A stretch of DNA of 64,000 bases, from contig CM064713.1 of assembly GCA_032717465.1 (NCBI GenBank), forward strand, positions 14,642,203 through 14,706,202, in the 5' to 3' direction. The notes under the pieces are model-generated. The model made no database searches. It saw only the letters and a program-made list of their open reading frames with translations, and was not told the DNA's origin. The position numbers were made by a program, and so were the translations under genes. Each line of letters begins with the position of its first letter. Within the stretch, counting starts at the first letter, position 1. Below are positions 22,490 through 32,462 of the stretch, piece after piece. The DNA is from Coenobita brevimanus (taxonomy: Eukaryota > Arthropoda > Malacostraca > Decapoda > Coenobitidae).

Positions 22490-25110
22490 AACAAGGGTAT
22501 ACCTTTACCAAACACTTTCTGTCGAGTCTCTCCGGTCTCGCTGATGAATAGATCGGCAAGAAACACCAGATCCATTCCTGCCAAACACTCTTGGTGAATG
22601 TGACTCATTATGACATGATTTAGCCTTCTCTGAGTCATAGATGACCTCAAGTATGTTTTCAGATGTCTGAGTGCACTGAACGAACACTCCACTGAACATG
22701 AACTTGCATATGAGATTAGAATTAAATTTAAGACTTTTTCCACAAGGGGAAACATCTGTTTGACTTCAACCATCACAGTCTGAAATAATTTCTGATATTC
22801 ACTGACACTTTTGTGGTGAAGCTGAGTTTTAAAAAATGAAAGTTGTAGCTTTATGGCACCACAGTCAGACAGTTCAGAGTATTTACTTAGTGTTTCAGTA
22901 TCAACTATATCTGTGAGGAGTGAATTGGTCAACTTGCAATATTCATCCAAGTCAGCTGAGGAAAAATACTCACATAAACTAACTAGGGAACAGTCAATTA
23001 TTTTGAAAAACTCAGGTCTGTAGTGATCTTCAGCTGAAACAGCTACATGTTGTGAGGAAGCACTACAGTCATGTTTTCTACGAACCTTCCATGGCCTACG
23101 AAGACTTAATGGATCAAGACCTAGCTCTCTGGCTCTCTCACTGGTTTCAGCAAATATATCACTAAATTCTGCTTCCATCTGAATTTCCTTTAGTTGTCTG
23201 TGGACACTCTTTGCACCTTCCAACATGCCAGCTATGGTCACACTTGACCTTGTAATACTATTGAAGCATTCCAGAATATCCAGGATGGGAATGCTTATTA
23301 GCAGCCAAAGTAGTGTGTAGGGTGAGTTGAAACTTGTTCTCAGTCTGTTGGCACATGACAGTGTGTGTTTGTTCCAAATTCTTCTGCTGCACTGGAGAGG
23401 GTTTGTATTACAATTCCGTAGTTTTTTAGGACAGATTTCACAGCTGATGCTCTCGTAAGCAAATGGATCGGACAAACAGATTTCAGATGACTGGGAGAAT
23501 CGGGCAAGGAATCTGATGAATGCTTGAATTTTCCCAACTCTGTACAGCGAGTGAGTTGCTATACAGCATCTAATGTGTTCCTTACTATCTGGGATACCTG
23601 TACAGCTTTTGAAGTGAAATGAGAGGTAATATGCACTCCACAGTGAACATGCATTTCCTAACGGTTGTTCACTTCTGCCTGACCACCTTTGTACTTCCCA
23701 CTCATATTGCTAGCTCCGTCACATGTCTGAGATCTAAGGTCGGCAGCCACAATCTGAGTAGTATGTCCTTCAACATTGTACATAATGATTCTCCTGTCGT
23801 TGAAGTCATTCCATACAGGCCAATAAATTTTTCTTCAATAATGACTTTGTTACATACCTCACACAAATACTCTTGCTCAAAACGTTGAATGTCTTGAGCA
23901 CCATCCACCACAACTCCAAATTCCTGGGTTTCTGAGTTAATTTCCATGCAAATTCCTCTTAATACTGAGTTATTAACTCAAGAATTCATTTTGTACAGCA
24001 GGGCTTCTGTAGCTTGTCTTCTTCCCTATCCATTTTCTAAACTCATCATCATCTTCCGCTGTAACTCTAATAAGGCCTGGAAATTACCACTGTCATCGTC
24101 ATGCCCTCTGATTGCTAACCTTTATTAAGCTAAATATTTCACTTGATGTAGTGCTGCCTACTTCTTCCTTAGCCTGTATCATTCTTTTTCTGTGCCTGCC
24201 CTCTTCTCTTCCTATTTCTCCCATCTTTCCTGTCACTTCTTATTGCTTTTCTTTCCTTTACAGGTGGCTTTACATTGAGTGACAAGCCAAAATGGTTTCC
24301 TGTAAGCCAAGAAACCATTTACAACGCTGGGTGGTAACCATATAACCAAACCATACGTGCTCCCTACGTGTCAACAAGTGGGTTGGTGGAGGGTTAGTGC
24401 CCCTCCCCATAAAACAAATAACTCAGAGTTAAATGGCCACCCCTTACGGGCTTATGGCATCTGGCAATAGAAAGATAGATAGATTTCACTAAGTAATTAG
24501 CTTCAGTAATGCTTTCCATGCAGAAAGTTGTTCAGGTGAAACCCAGTCACATAGCTGGGCACTTACTGACTGTTTTTCTTTGTGAAATCCTAGATTTGCT
24601 ACTGCTAATTGGTGATGATGAGACCTTTCATGACATCTGAATTTCTCTATGGCTATCTTCAAATTTCCAAATCCATTACCGATAAATGTAACATCTGATC
24701 TCTTAGAAATTTCTGTTAGCTTTTTCTTTGAGGCTTGAATGCAAAGGAAACATAAAATTGCTTTGGAATTTGTATCATAATGTAACCATGGATAATTTGC
24801 AAATCATTTTCTCTGGAAGGACAGCTTACAATTAGCCAAACACTGAACTGGAATTAATTGTGCATCTGGATGATACGGTTCTGCAGGGAGTGAACTTAAA
24901 TAACTCTCACTCAGCCCACTGTACCACTAATTCGCAGAGTCAGTTTGCCAGAATCACTGCTCAGTAATTCTGTTTCTGGCTCATCAGCATCAGTTGTTAC
25001 AGATAATGATGGACCGGCTTTGGTGTCAGAATGGGAGTCTTCAGATGATGAAGTAGCTGTTTTACACGGAAAAATTTTCTGTGTGTCCATAATGCCTGCA
25101 AAGAGTAACA

Positions 25111-25111
<1 letters not shown>
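22490..25111 (-). pseudogene. hAT-family transposase remnant (TTF zinc finger / DUF4371 type)
   Basis: Minus-strand pieces in the correct order. N-terminus near 25092 (MDTQKIFPCKT). A TTF-type zinc finger region at about 24780-24500 (PWLHYDTNSKAILCFLC, KRSDVTFIGNGFGNLKIAIEKF). A DUF4371-like segment at 23947-23702 (EEKFIGLYGMTSTTGESLCTMLKDILLRL). A long open frame at 23475-22471 ends in the hAT dimerisation region (SCSVECSFSALRHLKTYLRSSMTQRRLNHVIM). It resembles ZMYM1-like hAT proteins. Stops separate the pieces, and a SINE-like insertion (about 24255-24485) splits it. No inverted ends or 8-bp duplication were found. Confidence 0.8.
24255..24485 (+). mobile_element. repeat R plus SINE body S5 (no 5S head)
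   Basis: 24255-24350 is repeat R (GACAAGCCAAAATGGTTTCC...GGTGGTAACCATATAACC). 24356-24485 is the body of the SINE: GGTTGGTGGAGGGTTAGTGC..., then GGCCACCCCTTACGGG...ATCTGGCAATAG and (GATA)n. The 5S head of S1-S4 is absent. The tail tetramer is GATA, as in LINE A, rather than GAAT or GGAT. Confidence 0.75.

Positions 25112-25168
<57 letters not shown>
25112..25168. repeat. (GT)n microsatellite at a CR1-like 3' end
   Basis: About 28 GT units directly abut the 3' end of the CR1-like LINE on the minus strand, where they read (AC)n. Confidence 0.9.
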
Positions 25169-25170
<2 letters not shown>

Positions 25171-25394
25171 CTTACCTAATTGTTCTTACCTAACTGTATC
25201 TTTACAGGAATGAGTCAAGTTCATACTGTCTGTGTTGAACCATTTTTATCATACATGTCTAAAATTATGAATTGTTTTGGCACACACTAATTAATTCGGT
25301 AGTGCATTTCGCTGATCAACTACTCTACTTGGGAAACTGAATTTCCTTACATCTTTATCACCTCTCTTTTTGTACAGTTTTCTACAGTGTCCTC
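25169..25394 (-). mobile_element. CR1-like LINE H1, 3' terminal part
   Basis: The minus strand matches H2 at 31967-32190 (shared ACAGGAATGAGTCAAG, TTTGGCACACACTA, CTGAATTTCCTTA in plus orientation). It is the end of the RT C-terminal region plus 3' UTR. It continues at 27303 after the TTAA element. Confidence 0.8.
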
Positions 25395-25398
25395 TTAA

Positions 25399-27298
25399 CC
25401 CCTTACACACTAACAGGATCAATCAACCCTTTTTCAGGCTGATGATAGATGCCGAATGTGATCGACAGTGGAGCCTTTGTAAAAAAAAAAAAAACCTGCA
25501 GACACTAGGCTTCAGCCCGATTGTGACGTACATCGATGCAAACCAATGAGAACTAAGTCCTGAGTAGGAAGGGGGGAGGATCCGGGTGCCTACCCATGGG
25601 GGGGGGATTCCCCCACCACCCTTTTGCCACCTTCCTCTACCCCAATACCTTTGTTCCTTCTACCCCTCCTTCACCTCTGACTGTCTCCTGCTCCCTCCTT
25701 CACCCTCTCCCACCATCCTCCGTCATGTCGCCATGGTTCCCCCCCCCTCTCCCCCCCTCCCTGTCTCCCTGGGGAGGGTTATATCCTCCCTACCCACCCT
25801 CCACACCCCTGTACTACCTCTCTGCCTGTCCTCTTTGTCTTGTGGTGTCTGTCTCCCACTTCTATACCCCTGTACCACCCCTAAAGGCCTCACTCCACCC
25901 CACCCCCACCCCTCACCCCCTGTAGTATGCTTTCTGCTTACCTCTCCCCCTACCCCCCACCTAGAGTATTATACGTCATTGTTACTATTCATGTCGAGTA
26001 TTTTCATTCAATACCAGATTATTGTTTGTGTAATTGCATACACCGATGCATGAATCACTGAATGTATGTTTTTTCATGTACGTTTTTTATTTTGACAGCT
26101 ACACAGCTATGAGGGACGAGGATGGGGGAGGGAAGATGGGGAAGGGAGAAGTGGTGGGGGGGAAGGGTGCTGGGAGTGAGTGAGGAACACCGATGGAATT
26201 ATTTTGCATGCTAGTGTATTTTGGAAAAAAAAAAAGGAACTAGAAAATTCTGAAGGGGGGTAGAGGAGGAGGGGGGTAGCTCTAGCTGTTTTTTCCCCCT
26301 TGAAATTCTTACAGATACTTGATTTGACAGCTCTGAGGGCAGAGGATTGGGGGGGGGAGAGGGGGAGGTGATAGGGGATGGTGAAATGTGTGAGTAACAC
26401 CAAGAAAAAGATTTTGCATGCTTTTGCCTTTTTTTTTTTTTTTTTTGGATAGCTACACAGCTATGAGGGAAGGGGATGGGGGGAGGTGGGGAGGGGAGAA
26501 GTGTTGGGGGGGAAGGGTGTTGGGAGTGAGTGAGGAACACCGGCATAATTATTATGCATGCTATGGTTTGTGGAAAAAAAAAAAAAAAAAAAGAGCTGGA
26601 AAATTCTGAAGGGTGGGGGTAGGGGGGGGAGGGAGGTAGCTCAAGCTTTTTTTCCCCCTTGAAACTCTTACAGCTACTTCATTTGACAGTTCTGAGGGGA
26701 GGGGATGAGGGGGAAGGGGTGAGTGGAGAGGGTGCTGGAGTATGTAACACCAAGAAAATGATTCTGCATGCTTTTGCTCTTTTTTCTTTTATTTTTTTTT
26801 TGACAGTTACACAGCTATGAGGGAAGGGGATGGGGGAAGCGAAGGTGGGGAGGAGAGAAGTGTTGGGGGGGAAGGGTGTTTGGAGTGAGTGAGGAACACA
26901 ACACAATTATTTTGCATGATATTGTTTGGAAAAAAAAAAAAAAAAATATGAGCTGGAAAATTCTGAAGGGTGCGGTTAGGGAGGGGAGGTGAGGAAGAGA
27001 GAGGGTGTGATGGGAGTGGGTGAGGAAGGTCCTGGGAGGGGAGGAATGAGGGAGGAATTGGGTGGGAACACATAGAAAACTGGAGTCGCCCCGCCTGGAA
27101 GGATAACTTTTTTCAACTTTGACGGGCTATAGCTCGTGAACCAGTTGGTTTAAAATGCTCTGGTTTGTGGCATTAGGTGTGTAAATTCAAGCTCTAAACA
27201 TAGGGCATAAAACTTTTTACTTTTGTAGGAGTTGAAAAAATAGTTCTATATACAGGTTTTCAGGGAAGTTTGGTCAATCGAATTGCATATCCTAGGGG
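25399..27298. mobile_element. TTAA-flanked (piggyBac-type) element, 1.9 kb
   Basis: TTAA at 25395-25398 and 27299-27302. Ends are CCCCTTACACACTAAC (left) and CCCCTAGGATATGCAATT (right, read inward). The disrupted CR1 text (CAGTGTCCTCT | TGCTTCCCCATAGG) is continuous in H2 at about 32175-32200, which fixes the insertion site. There is no transposase; the interior is mainly G-rich 354-bp tandem units. Its right arm resembles the left arm of the element at 3197 (TTTACACACCT, then TCAAAGTT). Confidence 0.75.
26097..27010. repeat. 354-bp tandem units (about 2.6 copies)
   Basis: The landmark ACACAGCTATGAGGG occurs at 26101, 26455 and 26809, exactly 354 apart. Each unit has a G-rich block, TTATTTTGCATGCTA-like text, an A-run, GCTGGAAAATTCTGAAGG and a T-run. 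The third unit is partial. Long prolines on the reverse complement are compositional, not coding. Confidence 0.9.
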
Positions 27299-27302
27299 TT
27301 AA

Positions 27303-27776
27303 TGTTGCTTCCCCATAGGTTATATACTCATTTACGTCTATTTTCTCTTTTCTTGTGTTGCATTTATATAACATAATCATGTCTCCTCTTTTCCTTCTCT
27401 CCGGTAATGTTGGTAGGTTTAATTTTTTGAGTCTTTCTTCATAGCTTAGGTCTCTTAAACTTGGTGCCCATCTTGTAGTGGCACTTTCTACCTTTTCAAT
27501 CTTGTCTATGTGTTTTTTGAGATGAGGATTCCAGACTACTGATGCACAGTCCAAAGTTGGTCTGATGAATGATGTTATTATTTTTCTCAGCATGACTTCA
27601 TTTATATATGTGAATGTTTCTCTCATATTAGTAGGCAGTGTATACATATTCCTTACTTTTTTATTTATGTGGTTTGCCAGGAACAGTGTGTTACTGATAA
27701 TCACTCCTAAATTCTTTTCCCCTTCTGATGTGTGTAGGGTTGAACTTCCTAACTTATAGTCCCAGTCCGGTCTTTT
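27303..27776 (-). pseudogene. CR1-like LINE H1, RT C-terminal region
   Basis: Minus strand: RPDWDYKLGSSTLHTSEGEK, LGVIISNTLFLANHINKKVR, FIRPTLDCASVVWNPHLKKH, then SYEERLKKLNLPTLPERRKR and GDMIMLYK. This is the typical post-catalytic end of CR1/L2-type RTs. The RT core is missing: the 5' side is cut by LINE A3, and the text beyond A3 is already endonuclease. Confidence 0.85.
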
Positions 27777-29452
27777 TTCTATCTATCTATCTATTGCCAG
27801 ACACCTCAATCCCGTTCGGGGTGGCCACAAACAAATCGCCTCCACATCGCCCTGTCCCCCGCCATTTCACTGCCCTGCTCCCAACTCACACTCCCCTCTC
27901 TCATATACCTCTCCATCCCATCCCTCCATCTCATCCTTGGCCTCCTCCTTCCTCTCCCCCCCTCCACCTCACTCACATACACTCTCCTTATCAGTCTTTC
28001 ACCCTCCATCCTCTCCACATGGCCAAACCACCTCAGTGTGTTCCTCCTAACGCTTCATATCACATCCACACCACAACGCTCCTTTATATCCTCATTTGTC
28101 AGCCTGTCTCTCCATGTGACTCATTTCCACTGCTCTCACTCTTGACTTGCGTCCTTCCAACAACGTCCAAGCTTCACCTCCATACGTTAAGAGTTGGTAT
28201 CACAATACTGTCATGTAGTAACTTTTTCACTTCCATGCTCACTTCCCTGTTTCTTGTCACTGCTTTCAAAGAACCAGCAACCTTTCTTCCCTGCTGTACC
28301 CTTTCAAGGACTTCACCCTCCAAACCTCCATCCTTACTCATCACACTACCCAAGTACTTAAACGTACTCACATTTTCCCATTCCACACCATCCAACCTCG
28401 CTGTACATTCACTGACTTCACCTCTCTCAAAGACTATCACTTTACTCTTCCCTACATTCACCTTTAAATTCCGTTTCTTACACACACTCTCAAACTCATC
28501 CACCAAGCCTTGCAGCTCCCCTTCGTCTTCACTCAACAACACAGTATCATCTGCAAACAACAGTACAGGGAGTTTCCAAACACTATCCTCTCTCACCAGG
28601 GCCACTCCAACATCCACTACCCTACCTTGTACCTCTTTTATTACCCCATCCATGTACAGATTGAACAACCATGGAGACATGACACATCCCTGTTTCAAAC
28701 CAACTTTCAAAGAGAAAAATTCACTTAGTTCACCATCCACATGCACTGCAGCCTTCACACCATCGTACATACTCTTCACAGCATTCAACAACTTCCCATC
28801 TACTCCATATATTCTTAACACTTTCCACAATCCTTGTCTATCCACCCTGTCATATGCTTTCTCCAAATCCATGAAAGCCGCATACAACTTCTTTCCCTTC
28901 TCTAGAAACTTTTCCACTAAAGATCTAAGACTGAATATCTGATCTACACAACCTCTTCCCTTCCTAAAGCCTCCCTGTTCTTCTCCAACTAATATCTCTG
29001 TTCTTTCTCTAACTCTGTCAATAAGTATCCTACCATACACTTTTCCTATTATACTAAGAAGACAAATGCCCCTATGATTACCACACACTTCTTTTTCCCC
29101 TTTTCCTTTGTACAAGGGAATAATAATACCTGACTTCCAATCCTCCGGGACTCTACCTTCCTCCCAGGCCAATCTGCACATCTTCCACATCCATTCTACT
29201 ACTATCTCTCCCCCATGCTTCAGCATTTCACCACACACTCCATAAATTCCTGGGGCTTTCCCCGATTTAACTTTCTTCATTGCTTCTACAACTTCTATCC
29301 TACTAATTTCTTCCTGTCTTCTCACCTCCTTCCTTTTCCCAGCCATTCCCCAGCCACTTATACTCGCATTACTTCCATCCTCTACGTTCAACAATTCCTT
29401 AAAGTGTTCTCTCCATCTGCTCACTTTTTCTCCCTTCTCCACTAGTAATCTA
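27777..29452 (-). mobile_element. RTE-like LINE copy A3, 5'-truncated, RT nearly intact
   Basis: Minus-strand copy ending in (GATA)n at 27779-27793. A 422-codon open frame (28174-29442) covers the RT: SRWREHFKELLN, GKAPGIYG, CLLSIIGKVYGRIL, FRKGRGCVDQIF, FMDLEKAYDRVDR, LLFADDTVLL, up to IPTLNV. One extra base near 28188 then shifts the frame before the RWFGHVERM domain (27806-28018), which itself shows a small deletion. The 5' truncation is at LLVEKGEK, exactly downstream of the TGA seen in A2 and A8. Confidence 0.92.
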
Positions 29453-31700
29453 GTTTATATTTGTGTTAAAATCTCCCATTAGTATAATTCTTTCAGAATT
29501 TTCTTCCAGTCTGTACAGTACTGTTCTTAAACTCTTTTCTGCCAGGTCTTCATATTCACCTCAATCCCATGTCTTTGTCTTGGGTGGCATATATAAATTT
29601 GCCACAATTATTAACCTTTCTGATGTACTAATCTCTACTGCAACTAATTCTTCTTGTGAGGGTATGATCTATTTCTATCTCTTTTATGTGGAGTCTTTTC
29701 GCTGTTAGTATCATAACTCTTCCTTTTTTAAAATTTCGGTCTCTTCACCAAATACTTTACTCATCCAAATTTAAAGTCGTTTGATATCCTTGGGATTAAT
29801 TTTGTTGCTGTTAGACAAATAATATATATGGCTCATTTTCTATGATATGATCTTTTATCTTTGATAATTTGGATACCATTCCATTTACATTTTAGTACAT
29901 TAACTCAGCCATATTGTTCACATATTTGACACTGGTTGAGTCTACTATCTGCTTTTATTTAATCCCTGCTGTTTGTCCCATTTTTGTACTTGCAATCCTA
30001 CTACGTTGTAAAAAAAAAAAAAAAAAAAATTACTTTTCTCTTCATCTGATCTTGCATCACTCTTTCTTTTTGCTTCTTCCCTCTTTTCCTTTAGCAATCC
30101 CAGTTCCTCTTAAGGCACCTTTTTATCTACACTTATTTATATTCTTCTGATTCCTTAAGTTTGCTAGCATTTTTTAAAAACTCTTCTACAGTATTCACGC
30201 TTTGGAAGGTTACTTTCAGAAGCCTTGACTTGCTCCTCCCATATTTCCCTAATCTTTTAAATTCCTCTACATCTTTCTCACAGACTTCGTCTGACACTAC
30301 TAGTGCTGCTCTCCGGAGTCTGCCCTTTCCTCTCCTCCTTCCTTATTTACTTCCTTCCCCTTTTGTCTTTCTTTACTTCATTCTTTCCTTATCCTTCTCC
30401 CTACAGGTGACTTTACACTCCCTCTTCTGGCTTTTTTTCCTTCATTCTTTCCTCTTCCTTCTGCCAATGGGTGACTCTACACTAAGTGACAAGCCAAATG
30501 GTTTCCTGTACACCATGAAACCGTTTACTACACTGGGTGGTAACTCCTTCCATACTTACTTCCTTCCTCTTCTGTCTTTCTTTACTTCATTCTTTCCTCA
30601 TCCTTCTGCCTACGAGTGACTTTACACTCCCTTTTCTGTCTTTTTTCCCCTCATTCTTTCCTCTTCCTTCTGCCAATGGGTGACTCTACACAAAGTAACA
30701 TGCCAAATGGTTTCCTGTACACCATGGAACCATTTACTACACTGGGTGGTAACCATATAACCAAATTATGGCACCTGGTGGTTTGGTGGGTAATTAAGGC
30801 GCTCCAATCAGACTGAGACGGTGAAGGTTTATATCCAAGGGGCGGGTGGGGTTTATTGCTCACGTAATGCTACTCAGGGATGAGTGAGGCTGGTCACTCT
30901 CATCTTAAATGTCTGGACCAACTTGCCTAGCCCCGGGCTCCTACGCTTCTCTCAGGGCAACGTAGGATTGGATGATGGATGGACCACTTTCGATAAGTTC
31001 ATTATATTTACCATCTCCCTGTTACCTCTGGTGATTCTATTCCTTATTTCTTCTTCACCTTTACCAGTGATGACTATAGATCTGTTAACCCCAGCTGTTT
31101 CCTTTATTAGCCTTAGGTTCTTCCTTACGATGTCTTTCACTTCTTTTGTCGTGTCTTTTGCTTTAGCCTTTTTTTGATCCTGACTTGTTTTGGCTACTTC
31201 TGCCCATATATTTTGTACTTCCTCTGTGTAGTTTCTCATCATTTCATTTGCCTGAGATATCTTCTCATCAATGTCTCTGCTCTATCAGATTACCTGTTTG
31301 TCTAATTATGTCTTTATCATTACTGTACTCCTTCAAAACTCCTTCATGGGTGACTACTGTATTTCCCATTGTGTTTATTTTCTTCCTCAGAATGTCTACT
31401 TCAGCTTCTAGCTCATCTATTGTTGCATTATTTCTGTTTAATTCCTTTACCAGTACCTAATTTTTTTTTTTTTTTTTGGTACAGTTCTTTCCTTATTTCA
31501 TCCAATTACAGTTTGAAAGTTTCTTCCAATCTGTTAACTTTCTCTGCTAATTTATTTAATGTATCCAGTTCTACCAGGTCTGTGTAGTCATCAATTTGTT
31601 TTTTACTGTTTCCCTTCTTCTTACCTAGCTGCACTTCTTGAAAATACGCCATCGCATATAAATAAACCTTCTAGTTACAGTTTAGCATCTTCGATTCCAT
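29453..31700 (-). pseudogene. CR1-like LINE H1, EEP and ORF1 regions
   Basis: Minus strand, from low to high coordinates: the EEP domain (29453-29760; LMGDFNTNIN, SERLIIVANLYMPPKTKT), then ORF1 (30010-30310; EEFKRLGKYGRSKSRLLKVTF, NASKLKESEEYK, EKREEAKRKS) and the coiled-coil, lysine/glutamate-rich upstream part of ORF1 (30952-31640; EVQNIWAEVAKTSQDQKK). ORF1 of this kind is an RNA-binding chaperone-like protein. The element is split by the R/tRNA-like insertion at 30404-30962 and has many stops. Confidence 0.75.
30404..30962 (+). mobile_element. repeat R duplicated, with a tRNA-like SINE head
   Basis: Repeat R occurs twice (about 30470-30547 and 30675-30765) inside a roughly 200-bp tandem duplication of pyrimidine-rich text. 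At 30777-30836 follows a tRNA-like segment: box A-like GGTTTGGTGGGTAATTAAGG and box B-like GGTTTATATCC, spaced as in a long-variable-arm tRNA (AAGGCGCTCCAATCAGACTG is Leu-tRNA-like). It is degenerate, so I read it as a tRNA-derived SINE, not a tRNA gene. Confidence 0.5.
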
Positions 31701-31942
31701 CAGTGCTGGAATTTACCCGGGGCTCGTCTGTTCACCCGTCTCGGTGCCTGTTGTCTGCTAATGTAGCAAACTCTTTAAGGCTCTGACCACTTGATATATG
31801 TACAGTACTGTACTTCCTACGGAGAGCATTTCCTCACTTCGACTTAATCGACAACCATTTATAATTCACTTAGCACTGAGCCTGACCCATTTTTAGATAT
31901 ACCCCAGTATGCAGAGGGCAGCGACACGCGTCCGCTCTGTCC

Positions 31943-32460
31943 AGTGTGTGTGTGTGTGTGTGTGTTATTGCCTACCTAACTGTTCTTTACAGGAATGAGT
32001 CAAGCTCGTACTGTCCCGTGCATTAAATCATTTTTATCATACATATCCTTACAGTTGGAAAAAGTTTTGGCACACACTACTTCATTCGGTAGTGCATTCC
32101 ACTGATCAATTGCCCTATTTGGGAAACTGAATTTCCTTATGTCTTCATCACCTCTCTTTTTATGTAGTTTTTTGCAGTGTCCTCTTGCAGATGCTTCCCT
32201 ATAGGTTATATATTCTCTTATGTCTATTTTCTCTTCCCGAGATGCTTTTATATAGCATAATCACGTCTCCCCTTTTCCTTCTCTACTGTTGTGTTGGTAG
32301 ATTAAATATTTCTAATCATTTTTCGTAGCTTAGATCTCTTAAGCATGGTATCCATCTTGCAGCTGCCCTTTTTACTTTTTCAATCTTATCTATGTGTTTT
32401 TTGAGATGAAGATTCCATACTACTGATGCATATTCCAAGGTTGGTCTGATGAATGATGTA
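31943..32460 (-). mobile_element. CR1-like LINE fragment H2 with (TG)n at its 3' end
   Basis: Minus-strand match to H1: RT C-terminal remnants and 3' UTR, ending in (TG)n at 31943-31966. It preserves the uninterrupted text that the TTAA element broke in H1. It stops exactly where P3 starts (TA at 32461-32462). Confidence 0.82.
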
Positions 32461-32462
32461 TA

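Noticed and set aside
26107..27073. Proline/serine-rich small proteins in the 354-bp units
   Set aside because: They are generated by tandem G-rich repeats.
27728..28942. A 404-codon plus frame rich in Ser/Thr/Pro
   Set aside because: It is the antisense shadow of LINE A3's RT; equivalents occur opposite every LINE A copy.
30777..30836. A true tRNA gene
   Set aside because: Box B is degenerate (GGTTTATATCC), stems do not pair convincingly, and it is linked to repeat R.
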